Below, piece by piece: positions 1-5,929 of a DNA stretch of 12,676 nucleotides; position 1 is the stretch's first letter, and the number at the start of each line of letters is the position of its first letter. The position numbers were made by a program, and so were the translations under genes. Origin of the DNA: Chryseobacterium sp. (lineage in GTDB: Bacteria > Bacteroidota > Bacteroidia > Flavobacteriales > Weeksellaceae); contig JASLCD010000090.1 in NCBI GenBank assembly GCA_030146295.1, forward strand, positions 1 through 12,676. The letters run 5' to 3'. The notes beneath the pieces were generated by a model. That model searched no databases and had not been told where the DNA came from. It was given only the letters and a program-made list of their open reading frames with translations.

Positions 1-23
1 TTTGCAAACTACAAGATTCTTAA

Positions 24-1820
24 ATGAAAAACATACGAAATTTTTGCATAATCGCTCATATCGACCATGGTAAAAGTACCCTGGCAGACCGTCTATTGGA
101 GTATACGAATACCGTTACCCAAAGAGAATTACAGTCTCAGACGCTGGATGATATGGATCTGGAGAAAGAACGTGGGATTACCATCAAGTCACACGCCATC
201 CAGATGGATTATGAGTATAAAGGAGAAAAATATATTCTAAACCTTATTGATACACCGGGACACGTTGACTTTTCTTATGAAGTATCCCGTTCTATTGCTG
301 CCTGTGAAGGTGCTCTTCTTATTGTAGATGCTGCACAGAGTATTCAGGCACAAACCATCAGTAACCTTTACTTAGCATTGGAAAACGATTTAACAATTAT
401 TCCGATTCTGAATAAAATTGACCTTCCGTCTGCCAATCCTGAAGAAGTAACCGATGAGATTATGAACCTTATCGGATGCGAATATGAAGATGTATTGAGA
501 GTTTCAGGAAAAACAGGAGAAGGTGTTCATCATCTTCTGGAGCAGATCGTAGAAAGAATTCCTGCACCGGTAGGAAATCCTGACGGACCGCTTCAGGCTT
601 TGATTTTTGACTCGGTTTATAACCCATTCAGAGGAATTGAAGCTTATTTCAAAGTAGTAAACGGAAGCATTTCTAAAAACGAGAAGATTAAATTTTTTGC
701 AACCGGAAAAGAATATGGAGCTGATGAGGTAGGTACACTGAAACTGAAGCAGGTTCCGAAAAAAACAATCCAGTGTGGAGACGTAGGATATTTGGTTTCC
801 GGGATTAAAGATGCCCGTGAAGTAAAAGTAGGAGATACCATCACTTCTTTTGATAAACCTGCCGATGGGCCTATCGATGGTTTTGAGGAAGTAAAACCAA
901 TGGTATTTGCCGGAATTTATCCAATTGATTCTGAGGACTTTGAAGAACTTAGATTCTCTCTTGAAAAATTAAGACTGAATGATGCTTCTCTGGTTTTTGA
1001 ACCGGAAAGTTCCGCCGCTCTTGGTTTTGGTTTCCGTTGCGGATTCTTAGGAATGCTTCACATGGAAATCGTTCAGGAACGTCTTGACAGAGAGTTCAAT
1101 ATGAACGTAATCACCACGGTACCGAACGTTTCTTACTTTGGATATACTAAAAAAGAACCTGAGGTTCCGATCCTGATCAACAACCCGTCTGAAATGATGG
1201 ACCCTTCAACGATGGATAGAGTAGAAGAACCTTTCATTAAGGCTTCTATCATTACAAAATCTGATTTCGTTGGGGCTGTAATGACTCTTTGTATTGAAAA
1301 AAGAGGTGAGATCGTTAACCAGAGTTATCTGACATCTGAAAGAGTTGAATTGATTTTCAATATGCCGCTTGCTGAAGTTGTATTCGACTTCTATGACAGG
1401 CTAAAATCGATCTCTAAAGGATATGCTTCATTCGATTATCATCCGATCGGATTCAGAGCTTCCAAGCTTGTAAAAATGGATATCCTGATCAATGGTGATA
1501 TGGTAGATGCATTGTCTTCATTGATTCACGATTCCAATGCGTATTACATCGGTAAAAGAATGTGTGAAAAGCTTCGTGAGCTGATTCCTAGACAACAGTT
1601 TGATATTGCTGTTCAGGCTGCATTAGGGACGAAAGTAATCGCAAGAGAAACGATTAAAGCCTTAAGAAAAGACGTTACCGCAAAATGTTACGGTGGGGAT
1701 ATTTCCAGAAAGCGTAAACTATTGGAAAAACAGAAAGAAGGGAAGAAGAAAATGAAGCAGATTGGTAGAGTAGAAGTACCACAATCAGCATTCATGGCCG
1801 TATTAAAGTTAAATGATTAA
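24..1820 (+). CDS. lepA: Elongation factor 4 (LepA), ribosome back-translocating GTPase
   Basis: A complete 598-residue translational GTPase, the usual LepA length. LepA binds the ribosome in the cytoplasm and is implicated in translation fidelity under stress and in 30S biogenesis. Visible G motifs are the P-loop AHIDHGKST (residues 11-19), the switch I region RGITI (50-54), DTPGH (76-80), NKID (130-133) and SGKTG (161-165). The C-terminal LepA-specific region ends with a basic stretch (KRKLLEKQKEGKKKMKQIGR) and a final segment containing VPQSAF, both typical of LepA and absent from EF-G. The ATG at 24 gives the canonical N-terminus MKNIRNFCIIAHIDHGKST. Only 23 bases precede it, so the promoter lies outside the window. 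A strong terminator follows 25 bases after the stop codon, so this gene is separate from what follows. Confidence 0.98.
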   Translation: MKNIRNFCIIAHIDHGKSTLADRLLEYTNTVTQRELQSQTLDDMDLEKERGITIKSHAIQMDYEYKGEKYILNLIDTPGHVDFSYEVSRSIAACEGALLIVDAAQSIQAQTISNLYLALENDLTIIPILNKIDLPSANPEEVTDEIMNLIGCEYEDVLRVSGKTGEGVHHLLEQIVERIPAPVGNPDGPLQALIFDSVYNPFRGIEAYFKVVNGSISKNEKIKFFATGKEYGADEVGTLKLKQVPKKTIQCGDVGYLVSGIKDAREVKVGDTITSFDKPADGPIDGFEEVKPMVFAGIYPIDSEDFEELRFSLEKLRLNDASLVFEPESSAALGFGFRCGFLGMLHMEIVQERLDREFNMNVITTVPNVSYFGYTKKEPEVPILINNPSEMMDPSTMDRVEEPFIKASIITKSDFVGAVMTLCIEKRGEIVNQSYLTSERVELIFNMPLAEVVFDFYDRLKSISKGYASFDYHPIGFRASKLVKMDILINGDMVDALSSLIHDSNAYYIGKRMCEKLRELIPRQQFDIAVQAALGTKVIARETIKALRKDVTAKCYGGDISRKRKLLEKQKEGKKKMKQIGRVEVPQSAFMAVLKLND

Positions 1821-1844
1821 TTATTAATCTATTATAAAGTAAAG

Positions 1845-1871
1845 ACCGCTTCCAATGAAGCGGTTTTTTTT
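1845..1871 (+). terminator. Rho-independent terminator of lepA
   Basis: Perfect 8-bp stem ACCGCTTC/GAAGCGGT (1845-1852 with 1857-1864), a four-base CAAT loop, then a run of eight T ending at 1871. It lies just after the lepA stop codon. Confidence 0.93.
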
Positions 1872-1897
1872 GTATATTTATAAAAACACATTATTAA

Positions 1898-2195
1898 ATG
1901 AAATCAGAAGAAATAAAAGATTTATTCTATAAATTTGAAGAAGCAGCCTCTGAAGTAGAGGGAATAGAATGCTGGAGTGCAAGAGATTTACAAATATTAT
2001 TGGGATATAGTAAATGGGAAAACTTTGAAAAGTAATTATAAAAGCAAAAGATGCTTGTAAAAATGTTGGAGAGTTAATTGAGTATCATTTCCTGATGTCA
2101 GGAAAATGATACAAATGCCTAAAGGAGCAGAGAAAGAAGTAGATGGTGATGAAAAGAAAGTTTTAAAACAAACTAAAAAACCTTTTAAGAAATAA
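1898..2195 (+). pseudogene. Decayed DinD-like (DNA-damage-inducible protein D) gene remnant
   Basis: The ATG at 1898 opens a frame of 45 codons, with residues ECWSARDLQILLGYSKWENF resembling the N-terminus of DinD/BRO-like proteins, and stops at TAA 2033-2035. The next frame continues the family sequence (VIIKAKDACKNVGELIEYHF). After a second frame change near 2089 comes PDVRKMIQMPKGAEKEV, which then runs into a lysine-rich tail ending at TAA 2193-2195. The pattern fits two single-base deletions, one near 2033 and one near 2090. Full-length DinD has about 270-290 residues, so about 180-200 residues between the KGAEKEV region and the tail are missing. In E. coli DinD is an SOS gene that affects RecA filaments; this copy cannot make a working protein. 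It sits between two terminators. The DinD identification comes from remembered family motifs and is fairly strong for the N-terminal part, weaker for the tail. Confidence 0.75.
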
Positions 2196-2205
2196 TTTAT
2201 CAAAT

Positions 2206-2235
2206 AAAAAGCGCTCCATCAGAAGCGCTTTTTTT
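2206..2235. terminator. Bidirectional terminator between DinD remnant and lipoprotein gene
   Basis: Stem AAAAAGCGCT (2206-2215) pairs with AGCGCTTTTT (2224-2233) around an 8-base loop, with T continuing to 2235 on the + strand and a run of T on the - strand as well. It lies 6 bases past the end of the convergent lipoprotein gene and 10 bases past the pseudogene, so it can serve both directions. Confidence 0.88.
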
Positions 2236-2241
2236 ATGCAT

Positions 2242-2886
2242 TTATTTTTTACGCGTATATTTTATTTCCATGGTTTTGTACTCTTTTCCAGTTTTGGAAT
2301 CAGGGCCATACATTTCCAGTTTTTGAGTATTGTCATCCACAAATGTGAAAACTTCTCTGAAGTCACAATCTTTTCCAGGTCTTGAAGGATCAGTCATTTT
2401 TCCCTTAAATTCAACCGATTTTGTAGAAGCATTCCAATCTCCTTCGCTATGCATCATTCCGGTTCCCATATTGTCGATCCATGTACTTACAAACTTCTTC
2501 TTTGAATTGTCATATCCTACAATGCTCATCCCTTCAAAAGGCATTCCCATAAAATCACCTTTGTGATTAGTGATCTGATAACGTCCTCCAAACATCATTT
2601 TATTGGTAGCCTCGGATTTACTCGTCATAGGTTTTGCCCCGTTTTCCATCCACATGGTAGTTTCTCCGGTCCAGACTCCATCAGATTTTGCAAGCATTTT
2701 TTGCATTTCTCCCGGAGTTGAATACGCCATCCAGTCTTTCATGGCAGTTGCAGAATCTACAGGTTTCCATTCAGAGTTTGCAGCAGTAGAATCCGTTTTA
2801 TCAGAAACCGTAGCAGTAGTTGTTTTTCCTTTTTCACAAGCTGTTAATATAAAGGCAACAGAAAGGATTGATAATAAATTTCTCAT
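2242..2886 (-). CDS. DUF1579-family lipoprotein
   Basis: 214 residues. The N-terminus MRNLLSILSVAFILTAC is a type II signal peptide with a lipobox ending at Cys17, so the mature protein is predicted to be lipid-anchored in the envelope. Residues about 18-45 are a Ser/Thr/Lys-rich linker. The remainder resembles DUF1579: WxGETTMWMENG near residue 72, FGGRYQITNHKG, GMSIVGYDNSKKKFVSTWIDNMGTG, then GKMTDP and FREVFTFVDDNT. This family is secreted or lipid-anchored, probably a beta-rich fold, and its function is unknown. It is convergent with the upstream genes and divergent from the Nudix regulator, sharing a 123-base spacer. I see no convincing promoter for it; the best candidate is TATCTTTA on the - strand (2922-2929), one base off consensus. 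It has no evident link to the ADP-ribose cluster. Confidence 0.88.
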   Translation of the reverse strand: MRNLLSILSVAFILTACEKGKTTTATVSDKTDSTAANSEWKPVDSATAMKDWMAYSTPGEMQKMLAKSDGVWTGETTMWMENGAKPMTSKSEATNKMMFGGRYQITNHKGDFMGMPFEGMSIVGYDNSKKKFVSTWIDNMGTGMMHSEGDWNASTKSVEFKGKMTDPSRPGKDCDFREVFTFVDDNTQKLEMYGPDSKTGKEYKTMEIKYTRKK

Positions 2887-2977
2887 AATTGTTTAGTTTT
2901 AAGATGATTAGAATTGTAACTTAAAGATATGAACTTTTATTATAACAGAATTTATTTTTTAATACAGGCATAAATCG

Positions 2978-2985
2978 TAGCTTTG
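2978..2985 (+). promoter_or_regulatory. Promoter -7 element of the Nudix regulator gene
   Basis: TAGCTTTG is an exact match to the Bacteroidetes -7 consensus TAnnTTTG. It lies 24 bases before the ATG at 3010, so transcription would start near 2992 with a leader of about 20 bases. No clear TTG -33 box is present 17-23 bases upstream; that stretch is T/A-rich. Its TTTG forms part of the operator 2982-3002, so a bound regulator would block the promoter. Confidence 0.65.
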
Positions 2986-3002
2986 TGTATTCGTAACGCA
3001 AA
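2982..3002. promoter_or_regulatory. Predicted operator site 1 (autoregulation of the Nudix regulator)
   Basis: Imperfect palindrome: left arm TTTGTGT (2982-2988), 7-base spacer, right arm ACGCAAA (2996-3002). The arms are complementary at 6 of 7 positions. The same pattern TTTGYGT-N7-ACRCAAA recurs at 3940, 3994 and 5561. The site spans the -7 box and predicted transcription start of the Nudix regulator, as expected of an autorepressor. That this protein binds it is inference. Confidence 0.7.
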
Positions 3003-3009
3003 TCAATTT

Positions 3010-3705
3010 ATGGAGTCTCCAAAAAAATTACAGGATATAAAAGTGGCTGTAGATGCCGTTATTTTCGGATATTTTGATAAAAAAGATCTTCAGATCCTTC
3101 TGATAAAAAGAAATATTGAGCCTTTCAAAGGAGGCTGGGCACTTCCGGGGGGGCTTGTTCTTGATGATGAGAGTGTGGATGATGCAGTAAAAAGAGAACT
3201 TTATGAAGAAGCGGGCATAAAACCCGATTTTTTGGAGCAGCTCTATACATTTGGTAATCCGGGCCGCGATCCAAGAAACAGAGTGGTTTCTGTGGCTTAT
3301 CTGGGCCTCGTGAATCCTTCTTATCATGAACTGTTTGCGGACTCCGATGCTGAAGATGCCCAATGGTTCAGCGTTCATAAGCTTCCATTAGTGGCTTTTG
3401 ACCATAAAACAATTATTGAAACCGCTCTAAAAAGGCTTCGTACCAAAATACAATATCAGCCGATCGGCTTCAACCTTCTCAACGAAGAATTCCCTTTTTC
3501 AGATCTAGAAAATCTTTATAAAACAATTGTAGGACAGGAAATCGACAGAAGAAATTTCCGTAAGAAAATCATGAGCTACGGACTTCTGAATGAAACCAAC
3601 AACGTTAAAAAAGAAGGAAGTGGCAGACCCGGAAAACTTTTTACCTTTAATAAAGAAAAATATAAAGAGCTGGAAGAACAGGGCTTTTATTTTGAAATTA
3701 AATAA
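3010..3705 (+). CDS. nrtR: NrtR-type transcriptional regulator: Nudix domain plus winged helix
   Basis: 231 residues from ATG 3010. A TTG at 2983 would give a longer frame but lies inside the promoter box, so ATG 3010 is preferred. Residues about 10-140 are a Nudix domain with a complete Nudix box from G48 to I70 (G-x5-E-x7-REL-x-EE-x-GI). Residues about 150-231 match the C-terminal winged-helix domain of NrtR/AraR-type regulators, including RRNFRKKIMSYGLL and the basic GSGRPGKLF wing. In established cases NrtR represses NAD+ metabolism genes and is released by ADP-ribose or related ligands, while AraR of the same architecture senses arabinose. Here the neighbouring ADP-ribose genes favour NrtR. 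Many studied NrtR proteins have a degenerate Nudix box; this one is intact, so catalysis is possible. The symbol is by family and context only. Confidence 0.82.
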   Translation: MESPKKLQDIKVAVDAVIFGYFDKKDLQILLIKRNIEPFKGGWALPGGLVLDDESVDDAVKRELYEEAGIKPDFLEQLYTFGNPGRDPRNRVVSVAYLGLVNPSYHELFADSDAEDAQWFSVHKLPLVAFDHKTIIETALKRLRTKIQYQPIGFNLLNEEFPFSDLENLYKTIVGQEIDRRNFRKKIMSYGLLNETNNVKKEGSGRPGKLFTFNKEKYKELEEQGFYFEIK

Positions 3706-3811
3706 TCAGATCTAAACACAAAGCTCACAAATGTTTTGTACAAATGTCACCAATATTTGTAGACGTTTTTGAAGCCACAGTATACAATATCAATTGAAAA
3801 CATTCAATAGG

Positions 3812-3835
3812 AACGGGCTTTAGCCCGTTTTTTTT
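3812..3835 (+). terminator. Rho-independent terminator of the Nudix regulator gene
   Basis: Stem AACGGGC (3812-3818) pairs with GCCCGTT (3823-3829) around a TTTA loop, followed by T to 3835. It separates the regulator transcript from the cluster promoter. A shorter hairpin with the same loop (AGGC-TTTA-GCCT) follows at 3851-3862. Confidence 0.9.
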
Positions 3836-3939
3836 ATGATCAGATTCAACAGGCTTTAGCCTAAACTTAATAAAGATTTGTATTATTTGTGTTTTGTAAA
3901 ATTAAATTTTTATAGCTGATAAACAGTTAGTTATATTTA

Positions 3940-3960
3940 TTAGCGTAAATTTAACACAAA
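3940..3960. promoter_or_regulatory. Predicted operator site 2 (upstream of the cluster)
   Basis: Left arm TTAGCGT (3940-3946), 7-base spacer, right arm ACACAAA (3954-3960). The palindrome extends outward by three further matched pairs (3937-3963), with 10 of 13 pairs complementary. It differs from TTTGYGT-N7-ACRCAAA at one arm position. Its centre lies 54 bases, about five helical turns, upstream of the centre of site 3, so two bound dimers could sit on the same DNA face. Confidence 0.62.
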
Positions 3961-3965
3961 TAAAT

Positions 3966-3997
3966 TTGGAGCAAAGACCGATAATATTTTACATTTG
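3966..3997 (+). promoter_or_regulatory. Main promoter of the ADP-ribose cluster
   Basis: Bacteroidetes-type promoter: TTG at 3966-3968 and TACATTTG at 3990-3997 (exact TAnnTTTG) with a 21-base spacer, within the usual range. Transcription would start near 4004, about 12 bases before the ATG at 4016. The -7 box overlaps operator site 3. Confidence 0.68.
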
Positions 3998-4014
3998 TGT
4001 AGAAATAACGCAAT
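3994..4014. promoter_or_regulatory. Predicted operator site 3 (over the cluster promoter)
   Basis: Left arm TTTGTGT (3994-4000), 7-base spacer, right arm ACGCAAT (4008-4014), one base off the ACRCAAA pattern. It shares TTTGTGTA-N4-TAACGCAA with site 1, although the four central bases differ, which argues for selection on the arms. It covers part of the -7 box and the predicted start of transcription. Confidence 0.68.
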
Positions 4015-4015
4015 C

Positions 4016-4558
4016 ATGAAACACACCCTACAAAATATTACAGAACGTTTTCAGAAGAAAGAAAAGATAAAATTTCTCTTTTTCTGGGGGCACACCGCAA
4101 AAGATATCGTGACAAAATCATGCTTCAGCCAGTGGTTTCCAGGAAAATTTGAAGAAAACGGAATTACTTATAAAACAGCAGAACATTATATGATGGCTGG
4201 AAAAGCAAGATTATTTAATGATCCTGAAACAGAAGAAGAAATTTTAAAAGCCAATACTCCCAATCAGGCAAAAAGCCTGGGAAGAAAAGTAAAAAACTTT
4301 GATCCGAAAATCTGGGATACACATAAATATGAAATAGTGACTCAGGGAAATCTTTTGAAATTCTCTCAAAATCAGAAATTTAAAGAATTTCTTTTGTCAA
4401 CCGGAGATAAAACTCTGGTAGAAGCAAGCCCTTATGACAGAATCTGGGGTATTGGAATGCTGGAGACTGATAACAGAGCAGAAAATCCTTTACTGTGGAA
4501 TGGAGAAAACCTTTTAGGATTTGCTTTGATGGAAGTAAGAGACGAATTAAGAAGGTAA
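4016..4558 (+). CDS. NADAR-domain protein (YbiA/DUF1768 family), predicted ADP-ribose N-glycosidase
   Basis: 180 residues, a whole single-domain NADAR protein. Family hallmarks are FFWG (22-25), SQWFPGKF (38-45), the conserved AEHYMMAGKA (55-64) with its central Glu56, AKSLGR (85-90), and VEASPYDRIWGIG (135-147). Relatives cleave N-glycosidic bonds: some act on riboflavin-pathway intermediates, and others remove ADP-ribose from guanine bases, countering DarT2-like or other ADP-ribosylating toxins. Which substrate applies here is not visible. With this cluster and regulator an ADP-ribose role is favoured. ATG 4016 is chosen over TTG 3995, which lies inside the promoter box. It is the first gene of the cluster and is followed after 29 bases by the dioxygenase gene. 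Confidence 0.9.
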   Translation: MKHTLQNITERFQKKEKIKFLFFWGHTAKDIVTKSCFSQWFPGKFEENGITYKTAEHYMMAGKARLFNDPETEEEILKANTPNQAKSLGRKVKNFDPKIWDTHKYEIVTQGNLLKFSQNQKFKEFLLSTGDKTLVEASPYDRIWGIGMLETDNRAENPLLWNGENLLGFALMEVRDELRR

Positions 4559-4587
4559 AAACACAAACCAAACACAAAATATTAATT

Positions 4588-5136
4588 ATGGAAAAAATAG
4601 AATTACACCCACATATATTTCTGATCGAAGATTTTCTGACCGAATCAGAATGCGATCATTATATAAATCTTTCACAGGAAAAGGTTTTTGAAGAAGCAAA
4701 GATCAATGTATTGGGACGCCAGCAGATGAATAAAGGAATCAGAAATAATGACCGACTGATGGTTTTTGATACAAAAATTGCTGAAGAGCTTTTTAATAAG
4801 GCAGTAGAGTTTCTTCCTCAGAAATGTGATGGCTATCAGATTCTTAACTTTAATGAAATGCTCAGAGTATATAAGTACGCTCCCGGACAACGATTCAAAA
4901 TGCATAGAGATGGAAGCTATATCCGAAACGAGAAGGAGAAAAGTTTTTACACCTTTATGATTTATCTGAATGATGATTTTGAAGGAGGAGAAACAGAATT
5001 TGAAAACCTGTTTACAGTAGCTCCGACGAAAGGAACTGCCCTTATTTTTCATCACCCTTTGAGACACGAAGGAAAAACCTTAATCAGTGGACAAAAATAT
5101 GTATTGAGAACGGATGTCATGTATTTAAAATCTTAG
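4588..5136 (+). CDS. 2-oxoglutarate/Fe(II)-dependent dioxygenase, prolyl 4-hydroxylase type
   Basis: 182 residues from ATG 4588; an upstream ATG at 4495 would overlap the NADAR gene by 64 bases and add no family sequence. The double-stranded beta-helix carries the iron ligands H106-x-D108 (FKMHRDGSY) and a distal His, most likely H160 (HPLRHEG), followed by GQKYVLRTDV with R174 as likely 2-oxoglutarate binder. The core also shows FTFMIYLNDDFEGGET-like spacing (residues 121-136), common in the P4H/2OG-FeII_Oxy_3 group. It should hydroxylate a protein or small-molecule substrate using O2 and 2-oxoglutarate. The substrate is unknown, and such an enzyme is unusual among ADP-ribose genes. It is followed by the next gene with a 2-base gap, so the two are probably translated together. 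Confidence 0.85.
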   Translation: MEKIELHPHIFLIEDFLTESECDHYINLSQEKVFEEAKINVLGRQQMNKGIRNNDRLMVFDTKIAEELFNKAVEFLPQKCDGYQILNFNEMLRVYKYAPGQRFKMHRDGSYIRNEKEKSFYTFMIYLNDDFEGGETEFENLFTVAPTKGTALIFHHPLRHEGKTLISGQKYVLRTDVMYLKS

Positions 5137-5138
5137 AG

Positions 5139-5543
5139 ATGAAAAAGATATATGTTTGTGGAAATGGGAATATTTCGTGGGAAAATTTTCATCAATTATA
5201 CCTTGAGCCCCTGCAGAATTTTAACCTCGCAGAGTGTGAATTTCTAATGGGTGACTTTAACGGAGTAGACACTCTGATGATGGAATTTTTAAAGGATAAA
5301 ACCTATCATGTAAGCTTGCTTCATATAGGGGAAAAACCCAGATACTCTGTCAATACATTCAATACAAAGGCAGGAAGTTGGAAGACAATAGGAGGTTTTA
5401 AAACAGACAAAGAAAGAGATCAGTATGCCATAGCAATGTGTACGCATTTTTTAGCGGCAGATCTTAATTCTGACGAAATAAGAACAAGCGGAACCTTCAG
5501 GAACATTGAGAAATGCTTGACTTTAGGTAAAGTAAGAATATAA
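5139..5543 (+). CDS. SLOG/YspA-like (Rossmann-type) putative nucleotide-binding protein
   Basis: 134 residues; not a family I can name with certainty. The pattern fits a small Rossmannoid of the SLOG superfamily (YspA/DUF2493-like). It has an N-terminal strand with VCGNGNIS (6-13), a central GDFNGVD (38-44) like the GxxxGxD motif of that group, then RD (93-94) before an AIAMCTHFLAAD segment, and a late SGT (117-119) followed by a helix and a strand. SLOG proteins bind or cleave nucleotide-derived ligands and often occur in conflict systems, so this could sense or process an ADP-ribose or NAD product. That is inference. No membrane segment or signal peptide is seen. It starts 2 bases after the dioxygenase stop codon. 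The following 48-base gap holds operator site 4. Confidence 0.6.
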   Translation: MKKIYVCGNGNISWENFHQLYLEPLQNFNLAECEFLMGDFNGVDTLMMEFLKDKTYHVSLLHIGEKPRYSVNTFNTKAGSWKTIGGFKTDKERDQYAIAMCTHFLAADLNSDEIRTSGTFRNIEKCLTLGKVRI

Positions 5544-5560
5544 AATCATGTCTTTTAGTT

Positions 5561-5581
5561 TTTGCGTATATATAACACAAA
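5561..5581. promoter_or_regulatory. Predicted operator site 4 (internal, before the helical/VWA genes)
   Basis: Left arm TTTGCGT (5561-5567), 7-base spacer, right arm ACACAAA (5575-5581), an exact fit to TTTGYGT-N7-ACRCAAA. It lies 10 bases before the ATG at 5592. TAGTTTTTG (5556-5564), one base longer than the TAnnTTTG core, overlaps the left arm, so a second regulated promoter is plausible. No TTG -33 element is visible. Confidence 0.68.
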
Positions 5582-5591
5582 ATAAAAAGTT

Positions 5592-5927
5592 ATGGAAGAT
5601 GAATTAAAACCAAGATTTATCGAATCATTACAGAGAAATAATGATCAGATCAGAGAAGATCGTGCAAGAATCATCGGAGCAGATTCCGAACTGATTTACA
5701 GACGCAGAGTTGAAGATATCGAATTGAAAATCAAAAAACTCGAGCGCGAACAGGAAGGGCTTATTGATATCAGTCCTTTAGACAGGAACAGTCTGACTTT
5801 TGCGGATTTTAATCCGGAAGCATTCGTTCAGAGAGACATGGAATTATCATTAACAATCAGAAATCTGAATATTCAGCTTGAAGTAACCCAAAAGAGATTT
5901 GAATATTTATTTGGAAAAATAGTATAG
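5592..5927 (+). CDS. Small helical protein of unknown function, partner of the VWA gene
   Basis: 111 residues, not recognised. The sequence is highly charged and predicted helical. Residues about 10-58 are rich in Arg, Glu, Lys and Ile with heptad-like spacing (RRRVEDIELKIKKLEREQEGL), suggesting a coiled coil. A short loop ISPLDRNSLTFADFNPEAF (59-77) follows, then a second helix. No Cys or His metal site, signal peptide or membrane segment is present. Its stop codon lies 2 bases before the VWA start codon, so the two are likely co-translated and may form a complex. It is the first gene after operator site 4. Confidence 0.75.
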   Translation: MEDELKPRFIESLQRNNDQIREDRARIIGADSELIYRRRVEDIELKIKKLEREQEGLIDISPLDRNSLTFADFNPEAFVQRDMELSLTIRNLNIQLEVTQKRFEYLFGKIV

Positions 5928-5929
5928 TC

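Larger units (their letters stand above)
3706..4015. other. 310-base regulatory spacer between the regulator and the ADP-ribose cluster
   Basis: No gene is visible here. From left to right it contains a direct repeat ACAAATGT (3727-3734 and 3740-3747) around a 10-bp palindrome TTTGTACAAA (3735-3744), the regulator's terminator (3812-3835), a small hairpin AGGC-TTTA-GCCT (3851-3862), a lone half-site TTTGTGT (3886-3892), two full operator palindromes (3940-3960 and 3994-4014) and the promoter core of the cluster (3990-3997). The 150 bases before the first cluster gene are very A/T-rich. Confidence 0.7.

Noticed and set aside
2983..3009. Extended regulator N-terminus from TTG 2983
   Set aside because: The TTG lies inside the -7 box/operator, so it would precede the predicted transcription start. 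The Nudix domain begins normally after ATG 3010.
3885..3961. Perfect 9-bp inverted repeat ATTTGTGTT / AACACAAAT separated by 59 bases
   Set aside because: The right arm belongs to operator site 2, and the left is an isolated half-site with a poor partner. I treat it as a half-site, not a hairpin or transposon end.
3995..4015. Extended NADAR N-terminus from TTG 3995
   Set aside because: This codon is also within the promoter box and operator site 3; ATG 4016 fits the family and the promoter geometry.
4561..4578. Two ACACAAA half-sites before the dioxygenase gene
   Set aside because: No TTTGYGT arm lies 7 bases upstream of either, and the stretch is a simple A/C-rich spacer.
4495..4587. Longer dioxygenase frame from ATG 4495
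   Set aside because: It would overlap the NADAR gene by 64 bases and encode no family sequence; ATG 4588 has the normal N-terminus.
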